DNA from: Isoalcanivorax pacificus W11-5
GTDB taxonomy: Bacteria > Pseudomonadota > Gammaproteobacteria > Pseudomonadales > Alcanivoracaceae
Direction: 5' to 3'
DNA length: 64,000 nucleotides
Assembly (NCBI RefSeq): GCF_000299335.2
Contig: NZ_CP004387.1
Location: 4,104,428-4,168,427, forward strand
Part shown: positions 9,517 to 18,498 of the stretch, in pieces
Layout: each line of letters begins with the position of its first letter
Position numbering within the stretch: position 1 is the stretch's first letter
Made by a program: the position numbers and the translations under genes
Notes under the pieces: model-generated
What the model saw: only the letters and a program-made list of their open reading frames with translations
Told to the model about the DNA's origin: nothing
Databases searched by the model: none

Positions 9517-11235
9517 CTACGTCATTTCTTTGCTGATATAAAGGTCATCGCGCATCATCTTCTCGGTGTTCCTTGCTACCAACTCGTCAGCACTTCCAGT
9601 TTCCGATTCCATGAGCGACAAGCCATAAGCAACTGATAGGCGGTCATAATCAACGGCAGGAAGGCCCTTGGCCTCAAGCCTCTCGGGAACCGGCATGCGT
9701 TGTGGTTTAACGTGAACCCAAGAAGCGTTTTGCTCCCTTCGATCAAGAATGGTAAGTAATTTTTTATAGAAGGGCATCCGCATGCCACCACCACAGAGGA
9801 AGGCCGGTACCCCATAGATATCTTCCTTCTCCAGACGGCGCAGCCTCCATGCTTCGATACAGGTCTTGTCTAGAATTTGGGGACGCACCCGTTTAGACAT
9901 AAATTTGTCATCTGGATGTTCGTCAGGCCGAGTCCATTGAATTTCAGAGTCGGTCACATAGTCGTCATGTGTGGGAGGAACACGGGTACAACAATCCATA
10001 TTAAGCAAGGCCCTCTCCAGTGGGACAGCAAGATCCTTGCGGCACGCCTGATGCTCCAATACCGCTTTCATCCACCAGTTCATACGGCTACGGTGGAGGT
10101 TAATTGCTCCGTTAAACTCAACCTCACTTGTAAATGGGGTGAAATTCCAGCGCCCCCCGGCACTGCGATTGACGTGGAAAAGGCTGGTGTCGATAGTGCC
10201 GGCGCCTATATCGACAAGCAAGTAAACGTTCCGCCCTTTGGGATCAAACGCACCCATGCCCGAGATAAAGCTATATATTTGAGCATTTACTTCAGGATGT
10301 ATCAGAATATTCGGGAGCTCTGGATTCGGTGTACTCTTTGTTCGTTCAGTAGTTGCTCTAAAAATCGCATTCTGAACACTGCTGGAATCAATGATTTCCG
10401 CATCAGTCGAGGCAATCCATGCGGCCAGTGCCAAGAGCTCTAGCATATCCTTGATTGCTTCCCCGCCGCGCGGGCCCTTTGAGGGCATTCCGACAGCGAA
10501 ATTCCAGAATATGTGCTTGTCGCTGTAGAGCGTTTCATAGCTCTCAAATAGCCAGGCACGTGCATGCCGGATAGCCAGCGCCATGAAGGCAACGACATGC
10601 TCCCTATGCTTGTCGTCCTTCGATCCCATAAGTGCAAGCTTCAGGTCTCGAAAGGACTCCTTCCCTTTAACCAGAGAATAATTTCTATCGCGGAAAAGAC
10701 GGCCCGGAAGCAAGTATCGTTCGATGCCATTCGCCTCCAGAAACGGGATAGCAAAAGCCTTGTCTTGTTGTGGATCACCGATGACCACCTTGGTACTTGA
10801 CGTGCCGAAGTCAAAACCCAGGGTCAGCTCGTAGTCAGGCAGGCAATTAGGTGACTTGTGTAATGTAGTAACGCGGCCATCGCCTTTTACGGAAATGATC
10901 TCGAGCGCCTTGTTTGCATTCGGGTCATCAAGTGCCGCGCATGACGCCACGCTTAGCGTCAAGGTATATGCTGGCGTGCTGGGGCCTGTGTCAGCTACAT
11001 GAGGCTTTGACTTAGCCGGAGAATATACCGATGACCGATGTGTCTTAGATACTACTTTCGAGAGAGCATGGATATTGGCCGGTTGATCCGCTGAATGCCG
11101 TTGTGGATTTTTGCGTTTAGATTTGTGAGGCTTTGACTGCTTAGCGGTCGTCTGCGGGGAAGTTACCTTTTTCGGAAGATCTACGCCTGCCTCCTTGAAA
11201 GCTTTCTTGATAATGTCGCCCAGATTTTTCGCCAT
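9517..11235 (-). CDS. Hsp70/actin-fold ATPase, partner of the SNF2 helicase
   Basis: A 572-residue protein of unknown function. Residues 1-130 are Lys/Ser/Pro-rich and look disordered apart from a short amphipathic start (NLGDIIKKAFKEAGVDLPKK). From about residue 135 there is an actin/Hsp70 ATPase fold: phosphate-1 motif FDFGTSSTKV (141-150), phosphate-2 motif VDIGAGTIDTS (341-351) and adenosine motif CGGGMRMP (481-488). There is no Hsp70 substrate-binding domain or C-terminal EEVD-like tail. It begins 18 bases after the helicase gene with an AGGAAGGA Shine-Dalgarno, so the two are one operon. Codon use is less GC-biased than in the flanking genes. It is probably a nucleotide-switch subunit of a helicase system; that role is inference. 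Confidence 0.75.
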   Translation of the reverse strand: MAKNLGDIIKKAFKEAGVDLPKKVTSPQTTAKQSKPHKSKRKNPQRHSADQPANIHALSKVVSKTHRSSVYSPAKSKPHVADTGPSTPAYTLTLSVASCAALDDPNANKALEIISVKGDGRVTTLHKSPNCLPDYELTLGFDFGTSSTKVVIGDPQQDKAFAIPFLEANGIERYLLPGRLFRDRNYSLVKGKESFRDLKLALMGSKDDKHREHVVAFMALAIRHARAWLFESYETLYSDKHIFWNFAVGMPSKGPRGGEAIKDMLELLALAAWIASTDAEIIDSSSVQNAIFRATTERTKSTPNPELPNILIHPEVNAQIYSFISGMGAFDPKGRNVYLLVDIGAGTIDTSLFHVNRSAGGRWNFTPFTSEVEFNGAINLHRSRMNWWMKAVLEHQACRKDLAVPLERALLNMDCCTRVPPTHDDYVTDSEIQWTRPDEHPDDKFMSKRVRPQILDKTCIEAWRLRRLEKEDIYGVPAFLCGGGMRMPFYKKLLTILDRREQNASWVHVKPQRMPVPERLEAKGLPAVDYDRLSVAYGLSLMESETGSADELVARNTEKMMRDDLYISKEMT

Positions 11236-11253
11236 CGTCGATTCCTTCCTGAT

Positions 11254-14200
11254 TCATTCCACCTTGATCACGCCAGCTGACACGAACGCGTGCCCGTGAG
11301 TTACATTATCCTTCAGTCGCAGCTCCGCAATCCTGGACTGTAGCCTGTCTGTCAAGTGCTTCAGCTTCCCGCGCTCGGCAGGAATCATACGACGATATTT
11401 TTCGTCACCCTCCCGTTCATATCGAGCAATACGTTCATTAATCCGATCACCCTGTGTGCGGAGGTGCTTTTCAATTGAACTAATCATCATGGCTCTGCGG
11501 TCTCTATCTTCCCTTTCCTGAGCGGAGACAAATGCCCTATAAGTATCCTCAAGACTTTCGCTACACCTATCGTAGAACTCCGCAGCCAGGTTGCAGTTGA
11601 TCTCGTTTCGAGTGCCCAGCCAGTCTTCCCCCTCATGCGCGACGGTATTGATAAGTAGCTCCGCTGAGTCCTTCGGCAACGGGTGCTCATGACCTACGGA
11701 CCAAGCGACATATTCAAGCCTTTCCGTGTCTCTCGCGCCCGAGGCCATCCAGCGCTGAATACAGAAGGCGTAGACCCCGGCAGGAATGTTTTGCAAATTC
11801 AGATGAGAAATACGTGCGGCAACTACAGGGAACCGACGCTTAATCGTTTCATTACGACGATGAAAATCCGTGATGAACCGAATCAGAGGATGCGACTGGG
11901 TTATCTGCTCCGCCCTGGAGTTCACATCGCCGCTCCTGTTATTGAAGTACAGCGTTGGTGGATTGGGAGATATAATTTGGCTCTTACCCATGAGTTGGTT
12001 TTCCTGAATGAAAGCCCCAATGAGCGCGCGGGCCTCGTAGGAGAGTTCAAGGTGATACTCAAAAGGACGGTTAGCCGGCACAAGTCGGCAGCCGTCCAGG
12101 TGTTCACACAGGAAGTCCCGAACGTAGCTCAACAGGTCCTCCCCACGGATATAACGCCCCAACTCCTTCGCGGCCTTGACCTTATTCTGGATGTATTCGC
12201 CGTGAGCGATAAGATGACTGGCCTGCTCTTCCAGCTGTACTTGCTGTATGTTTAGATTTTCTATGGCATCCCGTGTCTGTCGAATACGTTCCTCCTCCTC
12301 TTCAGGAGAAAGTTTGTGGGTCAGAAGTTCCAGCGTAAGTTCCTGGATCTTGTCTCCCAGAGTCCCCTCTATAACGCCGAGTGCTGATGTAAACACGTCA
12401 AGGCGTGCAAGTAACGATTCGTAAACGCGCTCGTCTACCGTCTCTTCATACATAAAATTAAAGATTAGAATCTTTTCTTCACGCTGGCCTATTCTGTCAA
12501 TACGGCCGATACGCTGTTCAATACGCATGGGGTTCCATGGAAGGTCATAGTTTACCAACAAACTAGAGAACTGAAGGTCGACACCCTCCGACGCCACCTC
12601 CGAAGAAAGCAAAACTGAGGGTCCGTTGTCGTCTTTGAACTGATTGAGAGCATCCTGCTTATCCGTGCCGCCGTGCAGTACAATCGATGAGATCCCTTCC
12701 TCTTCCAGCCTTTCCTGCAGGTATATCAAAGTTTGTTTGTAGAAGGAAAACAAAACAATTTTCTTGCCCGGATGCTCCTCCCAGTAAGTTTTCAGACTTC
12801 TGGATAGGCTGGCGTACTTGCTGTCATTCTGGCGAAGTACTGAGTAGTCGCCAACTGATTTGGCTATGGCGATCAACTCCAACAATAAGTTACCAGGAGA
12901 AAATCCTTCAGAAACATTCTCGGGATTCAGGCCGATCTCATAAAGGATATCTGCTGCATCGGCGCGTGTTGCATCCAGGCGCTCCTGCCACCCTCTACAG
13001 GCTGCGGCCATTGAGCTGGCTATCTGGCGCTGTGGTATCATTAGGATGAAGCCGGTGGATATCTGTTGTGATTCACAGTACTGGCGAACCTTTTCCGTGA
13101 CTTGCTGGTAGAATATGCGCTCCGGCTCGGTCATCTTGGCCTTGATGCACTTGGGATTTCGAATGACTCTCCGCTCATGAACGTCTCGCTTCAGCGTGCG
13201 AGAGACAACCTTAGTCAGGGGGTTAATACGATCCAGTTGGTCGGCAATCAGCGATCGGCCCCCAGGGGACTCAAGTTCTTCATCTGTTGGCGGGTTATCC
13301 CGCATATAACGTACCTGTTCGCTTTCTCCAAGGATAATGCGCACCAGGTCATCTACCTCCAGTGCCTTTACGAACTCATCCCGCGTCATTGGCCCCGAAC
13401 GCACCCTGTCACGGAGGCGAATTAGCGGCTTGTTGTTCTCAAGAATTTCGTCAAAAGATGACGGGTAGGGGAAGGCGTCTTCGTCTAGAAGGTGTAACAG
13501 GTTAAACAAATCCTCACTACGCATCTGTATGGGAGTTGCTGACAGCAAAACCAGATTATGCGCGGCGGGGCGTATGGATCGAGCAAGCTTGTTTGTCTGA
13601 GTTTCTTTGTTTCTCAGATAATGTGCTTCATCGATTACCACCATATCGAGCAATGGGTCTTCAGCTTCAAGCTCTTCCAAAAGCCGTGATAGACGAGCAG
13701 AGCCCCTTTTGCTTTCTTTTGCATCTTTGGGAGGGCGAAGGCCCTGCATGCTAGATATCAGTGCGAAAGACTGGTAGGGGCTTGACTTGGCGATCTTCAA
13801 TCTATCGACCAATTCTCCCGCATCAACGATCTCCGCTTTGATGCCAAACCTATCCCCAAGCTCTAGCCGCCACTTTTCGCATAGCATCGCCGGACAAATC
13901 ACCAGTAGTCGGCGAGCATCGAGGCGGGCTTGTAGCTCCGTCCAGATCAAGCCAGCCTCAATAGTTTTTCCCAAGCCAACTTCGTCGGCAATAAGGATGC
14001 CATTACAGGGTGATTCCAGAAAATTAAGTACGGGCTTGAACTGGTAAGCGAAGAATTCTGTGTTGGTCGTATTCAAGCTATATAGTAGGTTTGCAAGTTT
14101 TCCGCTTAGACGATAAAAGGTGATGGCAGCCCTCAGGTCGGTTACTCGACCGAATCGGCCAGCCTTGAGTGTGTCATAGGGGCCTTCATCGACATTTCCA

Positions 14201-14376
14201 ACTCTTTCAAGCGCGGCGAGCAGAATCCAACTCTCGGAACCGTCCTGAAAACGTACTAGCGCCTTCCGACGATGTGGCGGCCCATCTAATTGGTTGCTAA
14301 GTGTACCGACGCGCCTAGGATTGCTGCTTATTCGTACGGTTTCGCCAGGCTGTAAGGTTTCAGTCATTCCGGCCAC
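11254..14376 (-). CDS. SNF2-family helicase (RapA/DrmD-like)
   Basis: A 1040-residue superfamily 2 translocase. The N-terminal ~80 residues are a small beta-rich domain (GETVRISSNPRRVG, RKALVRFQDGSESWIL). The helicase core has Walker A ADEVGLGKTIEAGL (Lys137), DEAH box VVIDEAHYL (249-252), LLSATPIQ, and in the second lobe VLLSSEVASEGVDLQ and RIEQRIGRIDRIGQ. After about residue 680 comes a long, mostly helical C-terminal region of unknown function. The spacing of the helicase motifs resembles RapA and the DISARM subunit DrmD more than eukaryotic Swi2/Snf2. GTG 14376 or ATG 14367 may be the start. With no methylase or nuclease beside it, the pairing with the Hsp70-like gene is unusual. Confidence 0.85.
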   Translation of the reverse strand: MAGMTETLQPGETVRISSNPRRVGTLSNQLDGPPHRRKALVRFQDGSESWILLAALERVGNVDEGPYDTLKAGRFGRVTDLRAAITFYRLSGKLANLLYSLNTTNTEFFAYQFKPVLNFLESPCNGILIADEVGLGKTIEAGLIWTELQARLDARRLLVICPAMLCEKWRLELGDRFGIKAEIVDAGELVDRLKIAKSSPYQSFALISSMQGLRPPKDAKESKRGSARLSRLLEELEAEDPLLDMVVIDEAHYLRNKETQTNKLARSIRPAAHNLVLLSATPIQMRSEDLFNLLHLLDEDAFPYPSSFDEILENNKPLIRLRDRVRSGPMTRDEFVKALEVDDLVRIILGESEQVRYMRDNPPTDEELESPGGRSLIADQLDRINPLTKVVSRTLKRDVHERRVIRNPKCIKAKMTEPERIFYQQVTEKVRQYCESQQISTGFILMIPQRQIASSMAAACRGWQERLDATRADAADILYEIGLNPENVSEGFSPGNLLLELIAIAKSVGDYSVLRQNDSKYASLSRSLKTYWEEHPGKKIVLFSFYKQTLIYLQERLEEEGISSIVLHGGTDKQDALNQFKDDNGPSVLLSSEVASEGVDLQFSSLLVNYDLPWNPMRIEQRIGRIDRIGQREEKILIFNFMYEETVDERVYESLLARLDVFTSALGVIEGTLGDKIQELTLELLTHKLSPEEEEERIRQTRDAIENLNIQQVQLEEQASHLIAHGEYIQNKVKAAKELGRYIRGEDLLSYVRDFLCEHLDGCRLVPANRPFEYHLELSYEARALIGAFIQENQLMGKSQIISPNPPTLYFNNRSGDVNSRAEQITQSHPLIRFITDFHRRNETIKRRFPVVAARISHLNLQNIPAGVYAFCIQRWMASGARDTERLEYVAWSVGHEHPLPKDSAELLINTVAHEGEDWLGTRNEINCNLAAEFYDRCSESLEDTYRAFVSAQEREDRDRRAMMISSIEKHLRTQGDRINERIARYEREGDEKYRRMIPAERGKLKHLTDRLQSRIAELRLKDNVTHGHAFVSAGVIKVE

Positions 14377-14515
14377 TTTGTTCTCCGACGCCCATTGGTC
14401 CAGGGGGTATACGAGAGGAACGGTGAGCCATATACAGGTATTCTTGGATCATGACATCGTATCGTCCAAATAGCTCACAGGCTTCGTCAGCATCGTCATA
14501 ACTGACCTCTATCAC
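14360..14515 (-). CDS. Small ORF overlapping the helicase start
   Basis: A 51-codon frame from GTG 14515 (MIEVSYDDADEACELFGRYD, then VMIQEYLYMAHRS) ends in a TGA that overlaps the helicase start codons by several bases. This is the geometry of translational coupling. It is acidic and could form helices. I recognise no family. It could also be the C-terminal piece of a decayed gene that includes the 14530-14742 frame. There is no strong Shine-Dalgarno. Confidence 0.4.
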   Translation of the reverse strand: MIEVSYDDADEACELFGRYDVMIQEYLYMAHRSSRIPPGPMGVGEQSGRND

Positions 14516-14529
14516 AAGCAAAATTCAGT

Positions 14530-14742
14530 TCAGACCAGACCCAATTTGTCTTTTTTCACCAAGAGTCCGTATTCTGACGCATGCTCAAAGCAGGCAAGGA
14601 GCGCATCCCAGGTCTTCTTGAGCATAATGTTTGGACTATCGGGGGTTCCGGCTGCTTCTATAACACCAAGACTTCCAGCTTCTCCAGTGACGGCTGCCCC
14701 GACGTGTCTTACACTTCTTGACCGCACGCGCCGCTTCGGCAT
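14530..14742 (-). CDS. Hypothetical small ORF at the island edge
   Basis: A 70-residue frame, basic at its N-terminus and ending PNIMLKKTWDALLACFEHAS and a lysine-rich tail. It is co-directional with the helicase operon and ends 14 bases before the next small ORF. No family is recognised and no good ribosome site is visible, so it may be a remnant. Bases 14743-14825 show nothing else. Confidence 0.3.
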   Translation of the reverse strand: MPKRRVRSRSVRHVGAAVTGEAGSLGVIEAAGTPDSPNIMLKKTWDALLACFEHASEYGLLVKKDKLGLV

Positions 14743-14825
14743 AGATCAACTGTCTCAAGAGACTCTCCGAACGCTGGTGATGAATGGCTCCATTATCACA
14801 AAGAGATACGATTTTTCAGAAATTC

Positions 14826-17189
14826 CTAATCGCCGCTGCCGCGCGCCGACACCCACTTGTACAGCGTCGAGGTTACCTGTTGCAGCGTCAGCGGTTTCGA
14901 CAGGTGGTCATCCATGCCCGCCGCCAGGCAACGCTCGCGGTGTTCGCTGAGGGCATGCGCGGTGAGCGCGATGATCGGACGATGCGGCAACCTGCCGCTG
15001 CGTTCCAGCAGGCGGATACGCCGCGTGGTTTCATAGCCGTCCAGGCCGGGCATTTCACAATCCATCAGGATCAGGTCGAAACGGTCTCCCGCCGCCAGCA
15101 ATTCGAGCGCTTCTTCACCACCGGACGCCAGAGTTGCGCTGACCCCCAGCCGCCCGAGCAACGCCCGCACCACCATCTGGTTGACGGCATTGTCTTCCAC
15201 CAGCAGGACCTTGATGCCCACAAAACTGGTGGGCGACGGATCATCCGTGCCACGCTCCGGCGGCCGGCCCTGCAACAGCCGCACGCGAAAATGAAAACGC
15301 GAGCCCTGCCCGGCGCGGCTTTCGACCTCTATGGCGCCACCCATCAGTTCCACCAGTTGCCGGGAAATGGCCAACCCCAGCCCGGTGCCGCCGTAGCGAC
15401 GCGTGGTGGAAATATCCGCCTGCTGGAACGATTCGAACAATTGCGCCACCTGGACGCGGGTCATGCCGATGCCTTCATCGGCCACCACGCAGTGCAGCCA
15501 CACCACCCCGCCCGTGCCGGAACAGTGGGCGCTTAACCGCACCTCGCCGCGCTGGGTGAATTTCACCGCGTTGGAGAGCAGGTTCAACACCACCTGGCGC
15601 AGGCGCGGCCCGTCGCCGGACACCCATTCGGGCAGGTCGGCAGACAGGTCCGCCACCAGCCGCAGGCCTTTCTGTTCCGCGCTGCCATGGAAAATGGTCA
15701 GGCAGTCTTCCAGCAGTTTCGGCAGGTTGAAGTCGTGGGCTTCCAGTTCCAGCTTGCCGGCCGCGATCTTGGAATAGTCGAGAATGTCGTTGATGACACC
15801 GAGCAGGCTCTGGCCGGCGTTGTAGATGGTGTCCATGTAGTTGCGCTGGGTCGGGTCCAGCCGTGTATCGCGCATCAGTTCCGTCAGCCCGAGCACTGCG
15901 TTCATCGGCGTGCGGATCTCATGGCTCATGCGCGCCAGAAATTCGCTTTTTGCCGCATTGTCGGCCTGCGCGCGGGCCATCTCGTGAGCGCGCTCCAGGC
16001 TTTCGCGCTTGAGTGTGTTGAGCCGGCCGGCCAGCCCCAGCGACAGCAGGATCTGCTGGCAGGCCAGCGCAATCTGCAGGCCGTGCAGATTGAGCAGCAC
16101 CGGGAAGGTACCCAGCAGGCCGTAGGTGTTCAGCGCCAACGCCACCACCATCACCAGGAACAGCCCCCAGGCAAGCAGAAAGACCCAGGCTTGCGGCCGC
16201 TGGCGCCACAGGCAGATCAGCCCCACCGGCATCAGCGTGGCGATGGTCAGAATCGCAAAGACGCCCTGCAGGTGGTTCATGCTGCCGTGTGGCAGCACCA
16301 GCTGGCCGAGCATCGCCAGGCTCAGTGCCCCGATCAGCAGCCGCAGAAAGCCGTCGGTTTTCGGCAGCGAGGCGGTATCGAGAAAATCACGCGCGAACAG
16401 TGCACCGGAAAGCAGCGCCAGATAGGCCGCCAGAAACGGCAGGTCCGCCGGCCACGGCAGCAGTGCCGGCCAGAACCGTTGCGCCACACCCTGCAGGCAG
16501 GCGACGTACAACAGGGCGCTGCCAACATGCAGCACATAGAAACGGTTGGCTTTCTCGCGTGCACCAAGCCAGAGCACAAGATGATAGGCAAACAGGCCGA
16601 AGCCGATGCCATACAGGACGCCCAGTATCCAGTCATGGCCCAGCGCATACTCCAGCCAGGGCTGGCTGCCGCTGAGTTGCACGGGCACCGTCATGGAGCT
16701 TTGCGTCTGCACACGCAGGTACAGCGCCTGTGAGGATGCCGCCGGCAGGCTCAGCGGCACCGTGAAGGCACGGGTGGCCACAGGCCGCTCAGCAAACGGC
16801 ATCGCCTCGCCCAGAGACCAGTGCGCACGCGGTAGCGGGTCATCGCCCTGCACCAGGTAAACGTCCAGCGCATCCAGCAGCGCGTAGTCCACCGTCAACC
16901 ACAACGGCAGAGGCGCATCACCTTCCTGTATGAGTGATACCCGAAACCAGCAGGCGTCATCACGATAGCCAAACGCCACCTGCGCGCTGCCGACACGGCG
17001 ATAGTCCTGTTGTCGCGCCTGGGCCAGCGTGGCCTGTCCGTCGCCGTCACACCAGTAGTCGAGATACGGTGCCAGCGCCGTGGGCGCCACCGGAGAGATC
17101 AGTGTCAGTGGCGCAGCCGTTGCCGGTGCCCCGAGAATCATGCTGATCAGCCAAAGCCAAAATGCGCACACACCCTTCCTGGTCGTCAT
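14826..17189 (-). CDS. Hybrid sensor histidine kinase with 7TMR-DISM sensor
   Basis: A 787-residue inner-membrane kinase. Residues 1-25 are a signal peptide; about 26-185 are a periplasmic 7TMR-DISMED2-type domain ([20 protein letters not shown]); about 190-395 are seven membrane segments. The HisKA domain has phospho-acceptor His423 in [10 protein letters not shown]. The HATPase domain has [17 protein letters not shown] and [10 protein letters not shown], and the receiver domain has Asp710 in ILMDCEMPG. There is no Hpt domain, so a separate phosphotransfer protein is needed. The layout resembles RetS/LadS-type sensors of pseudomonads. The ligand and output are unknown, and no regulator gene is adjacent. 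Confidence 0.93.
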   Translation of the reverse strand: MTTRKGVCAFWLWLISMILGAPATAAPLTLISPVAPTALAPYLDYWCDGDGQATLAQARQQDYRRVGSAQVAFGYRDDACWFRVSLIQEGDAPLPLWLTVDYALLDALDVYLVQGDDPLPRAHWSLGEAMPFAERPVATRAFTVPLSLPAASSQALYLRVQTQSSMTVPVQLSGSQPWLEYALGHDWILGVLYGIGFGLFAYHLVLWLGAREKANRFYVLHVGSALLYVACLQGVAQRFWPALLPWPADLPFLAAYLALLSGALFARDFLDTASLPKTDGFLRLLIGALSLAMLGQLVLPHGSMNHLQGVFAILTIATLMPVGLICLWRQRPQAWVFLLAWGLFLVMVVALALNTYGLLGTFPVLLNLHGLQIALACQQILLSLGLAGRLNTLKRESLERAHEMARAQADNAAKSEFLARMSHEIRTPMNAVLGLTELMRDTRLDPTQRNYMDTIYNAGQSLLGVINDILDYSKIAAGKLELEAHDFNLPKLLEDCLTIFHGSAEQKGLRLVADLSADLPEWVSGDGPRLRQVVLNLLSNAVKFTQRGEVRLSAHCSGTGGVVWLHCVVADEGIGMTRVQVAQLFESFQQADISTTRRYGGTGLGLAISRQLVELMGGAIEVESRAGQGSRFHFRVRLLQGRPPERGTDDPSPTSFVGIKVLLVEDNAVNQMVVRALLGRLGVSATLASGGEEALELLAAGDRFDLILMDCEMPGLDGYETTRRIRLLERSGRLPHRPIIALTAHALSEHRERCLAAGMDDHLSKPLTLQQVTSTLYKWVSARGSGD

Positions 17190-17207
17190 GCCTGTCCCTG
17201 CGTGCTT

Positions 17208-17467
17208 TAGGGAACCTCTGAATAACTCCCCGGTGGTTCTGCGAGCGCTACAGCATGCGGTGGCAAGGCGCGGCGCGCCGGCAATACCCCATTCGGGGCA
17301 CAGGCGCGGCTAATGCGTGCTGTAGCGCTCGCCCTGCGGGGCTTTCCGGGCGGCACCTGCTCTTCGTTGCGACTTCTCGACGTAGCCCGCTATGCCTTCG
17401 AAGTCGCGCCTCGATCAGGTGCCGCCCGGAAAGCCAGAACCACCGGGGAGTTATTCAGAGGTTCCCT
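17208..17467. repeat. 260-bp multi-arm palindromic element (MITE/REP-like)
   Basis: Outer arms of about 33 bp are perfect inverted copies: AGGGAACCTCTGAATAACTC at 17208 and its complement ending at 17467. Inside lie two further inverted pairs: GCGAGCGCTACAGCATGC near 17241 with GCGTGCTGTAGCGCTCGC near 17312, and CTTTCCGGGCGGCACCTG near 17342 with its complement near 17420. The whole can fold as a cruciform with two side arms. It has no ORF. It fills the gap between the kinase and the SDR gene. The tidy termini suggest a mobile non-autonomous element. Confidence 0.85.
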
Positions 17468-17621
17468 ATGTTGTTTTTACCGATACTACTGACAACGGGC
17501 CGGGTGATGCCATGGGTGACCCGACGGCCATCGGCCTGTGCCCGCCGCGCGTAGGCAGGATGCTCCGCTTCCTTTAGTCTTTCGCCTTATCGCCACGCGG
17601 CGGCCGGATGAGGATGGCGTC

Positions 17622-18428
17622 ATGTCTTACTACCAGGGTAAACGGATATTGATCACTGGCGCCGGGTCCGGCATCGGTGCACTGATGGCCGAACAGCTCG
17701 GCCGCCGCGGTGCCGAAGTGATCGTGACCGCGCGCCGTCGCAAACCCGCTGAAGACGTGGCGCGACGGGTGCAGGCAGCCGGTGGCCGCGGCCACGCGCG
17801 GCTGCTGGACGTCAGTGATCTGGACAGTATTGCGCCGTTCCGCGACCAGTTGCACACCGAGATCGGCGAGATCGATATCCTGGTCAATAACGCCGGCGTG
17901 GTATTCGGCGGCGAATTCGAACAGGTCGCACTGAGTGAACATCTGAATACCCTGCAGATCAACACACTCGGACTGATAGCGATGAGCCACGCCTTCATGA
18001 ATGACCTGCGCAATGCCCACCAGGGGCATCTGGTGAATATCGCCAGCGCCAGCGCCTATATCGGCCTGCCGTTCGGCAGCACCTACGCCGCCAGCAAGTG
18101 GGCCGTGCTGGGCTTTTCCGAATCGTTGCGGCTGGAATTGAAGGAGCGGGGCATCAACAATGTAGCAGTGACCACGGTGTGCCCGAGCTACATCAGCACC
18201 GGCATGTTCGACGGCGTGCGCAACCCGATTCTGTCGCCGATGCTGACCCCGGAGAAAGTGGTCAAATCCATCCTGCGTGGTGTGAAGCACCGGCAGGCCC
18301 TGGTGGTGGAGCCGCCGCTGGTGCGCGGCATCGACCTGCTCAAGGGGGCGCTACCGGGGCCAGTATGGGATGAAGTCGCCAAACGCTCCGGCATCTCTAC
18401 CTCGATGCGACACTGGCAAGGCAAATAG
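17622..18428 (+). CDS. Short-chain dehydrogenase/reductase upstream of the wax ester synthase
   Basis: A 268-residue classical SDR from ATG 17622. The Rossmann motif TGAGSGIG lies at residues 12-19; NNAG follows in the ILVNNAGVVFGG segment; the active-site Ser (NIASASAY) and YAASK complete the catalytic set. A hydrophobic C-terminal part suggests a lipidic substrate. It ends 70 bases before atfA1 on the same strand, so a role in fatty aldehyde/alcohol or acylglycerol metabolism feeding wax ester synthesis is a reasonable inference. The substrate cannot be fixed from sequence. Confidence 0.85.
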   Translation: MSYYQGKRILITGAGSGIGALMAEQLGRRGAEVIVTARRRKPAEDVARRVQAAGGRGHARLLDVSDLDSIAPFRDQLHTEIGEIDILVNNAGVVFGGEFEQVALSEHLNTLQINTLGLIAMSHAFMNDLRNAHQGHLVNIASASAYIGLPFGSTYAASKWAVLGFSESLRLELKERGINNVAVTTVCPSYISTGMFDGVRNPILSPMLTPEKVVKSILRGVKHRQALVVEPPLVRGIDLLKGALPGPVWDEVAKRSGISTSMRHWQGK

Positions 18429-18498
18429 TGGTCTGCGTTTTGCAGGCATTAAAACCGCGACAACACGATCAGCGATAACGATAGCAGAAGGATCTCTG

